A stretch of DNA of 8,106 nucleotides from CAIKKV01 sp044346855 (lineage in GTDB: Bacteria; Verrucomicrobiota; Kiritimatiellia; CAIKKV01). The DNA is taken from assembly GCA_044346855.1 (NCBI GenBank), contig JBIIYJ010000252.1:1-8106 (forward strand). The letters are read 5' to 3'. Positions within the stretch are counted from its first letter, which is position 1, and every line of letters starts with the position of its first letter. Both the position numbers and the translations under genes were made by a program. The notes under the pieces are model-generated. The model was not told where the DNA came from. It ran no database searches and saw only the letters and a list, made by a program, of their open reading frames with translations. Of this stretch, positions 6,901 to 8,106 are shown piece after piece.

Positions 6901-7233
6901 AACGACGCCACGATCTCCGGCAGCAACACGTTCTACAACCTCTCCTGCACCAGCGCGGTCAAGACAGTCTCTTTCACGGCCGGCACCACCAACACGGTCC
7001 TCGGCCAACTGGCCCTGGGCGGCGAGGCTACCTTCAAATCCACGATCGACGGCTCGCAGTGGTACCTGAAGCTGGCAAACGAAGGCACCCAGCAGATCGG
7101 CGTCGTCCGGGTCAGGGATTCCAATGCCGGATCCGGTCAATTGCTGATGCCAGCCCGTAAATCGACCGATCTGGGAAACAACCTCAACTGGCTGTTCATC
7201 AAGTCATCGGGAGCCGTGATCCTGATTCGCTGA
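3703..7233 (+). CDS. Exported modular glycine-rich protein with G8-like N-terminus (paralogue 3, 1176 aa)
   Basis: This is a complete gene. The ATG at 3703 is chosen because GGAGG precedes it and the N-terminus then aligns with paralogue 2 (MKIGCHR against MKTGCRR). Residues 1-31 are a signal peptide ending T-H-A before A32. Residues 32-86 are the G8-like cap (SAGSGMWTNPAVWSPNQVP, then VTIAAGHT). Inner unit 1 (87-430) and inner unit 2 (431-772) each carry TTYGSI, GGS-VFL-T, GGGGR-x-AVILT and a linker with ILTNG, LDTNDTL and a Cys-Pro pair. The terminal unit (773-1176) has AILDH, GPTYGSITSPTNLGSGGSY, GGSGGSIFLTTG, GGGGRIAVIVTN, GGAGTVYLQT and the 67-residue conserved tail. There is no C-terminal hydrophobic anchor, LPXTG or PEP-CTERM pattern. 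A secreted or surface beta-solenoid is inferred; the molecular role is unknown. It has one more unit than paralogue 2. Confidence 0.95.
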   Translation: MKIGCHRPVLQSPVLLSLFMVIALEAGRTHAAPLTSAGSGMWTNPAVWSPNQVPSSADDVTIAAGHTITIAANTAIDVSSLTILTNGVLTHLTNSTTALGEKFKIILNVAGALTIDAGGQINADGRGYASGQGPAPGKANGGAGHGGIGGSRSLPSNGGTTYGSITSPTNFGSGGGYAGQWGGGAVQLTVSGATLLNGAITAEGSNNATANPYPYYGPSGGSVFLKTGTLAGKGLISVKSASLLPAGDSHGGGGRIAVILTGSTDIDAVRLTALSGTSTNATPRFGAAGTIYLEHTGHSPGQGKLLVDYNKMLPADPMGSLTLQNGLGYSSNDFAEFILTNGAVYALDTNDTLNISQTTLWIDPTNLASGFWLNGGRLIVPADFAFSNFFINITLNADFHPASSLTLGSNAILSINAPYTSACPITIQAKGLLTHLGNSTEALGELYKLNVTVPGNFTIEQGGQINVDGKGYVNQQGPGRPVTSNGRAGGSYGGIGGAEQGYPGTTYGSIVAPTNLGSAGVGATTAGGGAVRLDVGGTTTVNGVISANGTTLNYGGSGGSVFLTTAWLSGTGIVRASGSAPVGQFASGGGGRVAVILTNSTDFGSVKLQSYSSAGFSQGAGGTVYMEHLNHTPGQGRLVVDYNDIIPVGRTDNYASSRVLCTTLQNGSNASSYAFSEIILTNGGVYSLDTNDTLTLADSSTVRGDTADRNEGILLFGGTLDIPAGFTYSNYFIGIGATNSTFTPSPSLTVGTNATLKINVPFTLNCPLALAPGAILDHSPNITNEVCKVDLTVMGNMTIHSGALVNVDACGYHFIYGPGKPVSAPSGVGGSHGGVGGSRVAADVAGPTYGSITSPTNLGSGGSYGNSIVGEGAGGGAVKLLVTGTTTLYGAISALPGGTIYGGSGGSIFLTTGNLMGNGNIRASGLYSGWTLGGGGRIAVIVTNAHDFGQVSFQAIASKTDSGGVSCGGAGTVYLQTMDQEAGQGTVWIDASNRPSLMPTLISSNVTGTTVGSIIITNGAILWLGTNAALTVNGSWINRSVPVNTVKTNTGSFFALTNSTVILASTNDATISGSNTFYNLSCTSAVKTVSFTAGTTNTVLGQLALGGEATFKSTIDGSQWYLKLANEGTQQIGVVRVRDSNAGSGQLLMPARKSTDLGNNLNWLFIKSSGAVILIR
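3961..4992 (+). repeat. Inner repeat unit 1 of paralogue 3 (344 residues)
   Basis: The unit opens with GVLTHLTNSTTALGEKFK and GGQINADGRGY, then HGGIGGS, TTYGSITSPTNFGSGGGY, GGSVFLKTGTLAGKG, GGGGRIAVILTG and GAAGTIYLEHT. The linker has FAEFILTNGAVYALDTNDTL, FSNFFINI and CPITI. Its linker is more divergent from paralogue 2 than that of the next unit. Confidence 0.85.
4993..6018 (+). repeat. Inner repeat unit 2 of paralogue 3 (342 residues)
   Basis: The unit opens with GLLTHLGNSTEALGELYK and GGQINVDGKGY, then GPGRP, TTYGSIVAPTNLGS, GGSGGSVFLTTAWLSGTG, GGGGRVAVILTN and GAGGTVYMEH. The linker has FSEIILTNGGVYSLDTNDTL, YSNYFIGI and LNCPL. From GPGRP onward it aligns with the single inner unit of paralogue 2. 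Confidence 0.85.
6019..7233 (+). repeat. Terminal repeat unit of paralogue 3
   Basis: The unit encodes residues 773-1176 and opens with GAILDH and VCKVDLTVMGNM. It matches the terminal unit of paralogue 2 and the visible part of paralogue 1 through to the stop codon. In place of the inner-type linker it has the TTVGSIIITNGAIL, LTVNGSWINRS and NTFYNLSCT segments and then the conserved tail. Confidence 0.85.
7030..7233 (+). repeat. Conserved 204-bp 3' block, copy 3
   Basis: Third copy of the block, closest to copy 1. Shared features with copy 1 include GSQWYL, RDSNAGSGQ (KDSNAGSGQ in copy 1) and the run LMPARKSTDLGNNLNWLF. Confidence 0.9.
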
Positions 7234-7365
7234 TCGCCGCGCAACAAGGGGCCATGCCGACAGCATGATCGACACGTTTCACTTGTGTCCGCCTTTCGAA
7301 AGAAGGAAGCGGAAGGATCCTGCCTCCCCCCGATTTCAACGCTTTCTGATTCTCCCCAACCCCGC

Positions 7366-7371
7366 GAAGGA
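7366..7371 (+). promoter_or_regulatory. Ribosome binding site for the beta-propeller-like gene
   Basis: GAAGGA lies 6 nt before the ATG at 7378 and supports that start. Confidence 0.65.
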
Positions 7372-7377
7372 CCAACC

Positions 7378-8106
7378 ATGAACCGACTCTCCGCTGCCGT
7401 GACCACGCTCCTGACCGCCTGCCTTGCCTATGGCTCGGACGTGACAAACACCCCCCTTCTCAAGGCGGAAAAGCTCTGCGTGCCTATCGTTTCGTCGCGC
7501 TCCAACCAGAGCGGGGTCGCGCCAAACAATCGCGGGGGCTGGTCGTTCGTCGGCCAGTTCATGAACTATTACGGCACCTGGGACCTGGAAACGGTCACCC
7601 TCCCCCTCACCAACGGCAACCACTACCTCGCCTTCAAGGATCTCAAGGCCCGCCCCGAGGCGGAATGGGTCATCGTCGACCTGCAGACGGGCAAGACCAA
7701 GATTCAGCGCTTTCCGGGCTTTCACGCCGCCGTCATCGGCGCGCCGCTGGCCGCCAACGGCCGGCTCTTCTTCGCCCTGGACTACGGGCAGATCTATTAC
7801 TATGAGCCCGCCGAAGACGCCGTCAAGCCGCTCGGCCGGGTGTGGGACGACCGGGTCGAGCTCCGCGGCTTCTACAAGTTCCTCCTCGGGCCCGACGGCA
7901 TGATCTACGGCTCCTCCCAGACCTCGAGCGGCCTCACCATGCTGATCCAGCTGAACCCCGACACCCTGGACTACAAGCTTTTCCGCCATGTCGGCATCAA
8001 GGGCCGGCGCGAGGGCCTGACCTACGGCTACTACCTCGCCGTGGATCCGCCGTGGATGTACGTGGCGGTCGGCCAGGGCAACTGGGAGCTGTTCGCAATC
8101 AACGCC
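7378..8106 (+). CDS. Exported beta-propeller-like protein, 5' part (243 codons, runs off the window)
   Basis: The frame is open from the ATG at 7378 to the last base, with no stop. Residues 1-20 look like a signal peptide (MNRLSAAVTTLLTACLAYGS). LTAC at 12-15 could be read as a lipobox, but cleavage nearer residues 19-20 is equally possible. From about residue 80 there is a blade-like repetition with a period near 50 residues: PLAANGRLFFA (123-133), GPDGMIYGSS (171-180) and DPPWMYVAVG (223-232). Each is followed or preceded by strand pairs such as IYYYEPAE and LIQLNPDTLDYK. This pattern is typical of beta-propellers of the NHL, SMP-30, Vgb or PQQ-like kind; the exact family cannot be assigned here. 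It does not share the glycine-rich repeats of the upstream genes. It starts 144 bp after them on the same strand, so a functional link is only suggested by position. No catalytic residues can be named. Confidence 0.88.
   Translation, partial: MNRLSAAVTTLLTACLAYGSDVTNTPLLKAEKLCVPIVSSRSNQSGVAPNNRGGWSFVGQFMNYYGTWDLETVTLPLTNGNHYLAFKDLKARPEAEWVIVDLQTGKTKIQRFPGFHAAVIGAPLAANGRLFFALDYGQIYYYEPAEDAVKPLGRVWDDRVELRGFYKFLLGPDGMIYGSSQTSSGLTMLIQLNPDTLDYKLFRHVGIKGRREGLTYGYYLAVDPPWMYVAVGQGNWELFAINA

Noticed and set aside
7180..7233. C-terminal tail as a type IX secretion signal or PEP-CTERM
   Set aside because: It lacks the hydrophobic helix and basic cluster of PEP-CTERM and the G-x-Y style motifs of type IX sorting domains. 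The terminal Arg alone is not enough.
7253..7267. Perfect 5-bp hairpin CATGC-CGACA-GCATG after paralogue 3 as a terminator
   Set aside because: The stem is short and no T run follows. Nearby inverted repeats (7271-7289, 7293-7302) are equally weak.
7336..7989. Minus-strand open frame of 217 codons over the beta-propeller gene
   Set aside because: It is antisense to a frame with signal peptide, ribosome binding site and blade repeats, and its own composition looks like a complement shadow.

Overview
The window is GC-rich DNA from a bacterium that I cannot name. All genes lie on the + strand. The large exported glycine-rich proteins, with a G8-like N-terminus and a tail of the STD-GNN-NW type, are most reminiscent of the PVC group (Verrucomicrobiota, Kiritimatiellota, Lentisphaerota). 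That placement comes from protein style and memory, not from a marker gene.

Layout: (1) 1-1029 is the 3' part of a gene cut by the left edge. (2) 1073-3577 is a complete 834-residue paralogue. (3) 3703-7233 is a complete 1176-residue paralogue. (4) 7378-8106 is the first 243 codons of an unrelated exported beta-propeller-like protein that runs off the right edge. Gaps between genes are 43, 125 and 144 bp. No RNA gene, CRISPR array, transposase or integrase was seen, and no stretch over 300 bp lacks a gene.

The first three genes form a tandem paralogue array. The two complete members share one plan: a signal peptide cleaved near residue 31, a G8-like cap ending at residue 86, then repeated units of about 342-348 residues, then a longer terminal unit of 400-404 residues. 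Each unit carries TYGSI-x2-P, GGSGGS-[VI]-F-L, GGGGR-x-A and GGAGT-[VI]-Y signatures, with minor variants. The second gene has one inner unit plus the terminal unit. The third has two inner units plus the terminal unit. The partial first gene shows only a terminal unit. All three end in a collinear 204-bp block (67 residues plus stop).

The likely role is a family of large secreted or surface beta-rich proteins (adhesin, sheath or matrix type). Function, export route and anchoring are not shown by the sequence. The most informative observation is modular recombination: the single inner unit of the second gene looks like a chimera of inner units 1 and 2 of the third gene. The conserved tail matches no anchoring signal I know and could be a sorting or assembly element.
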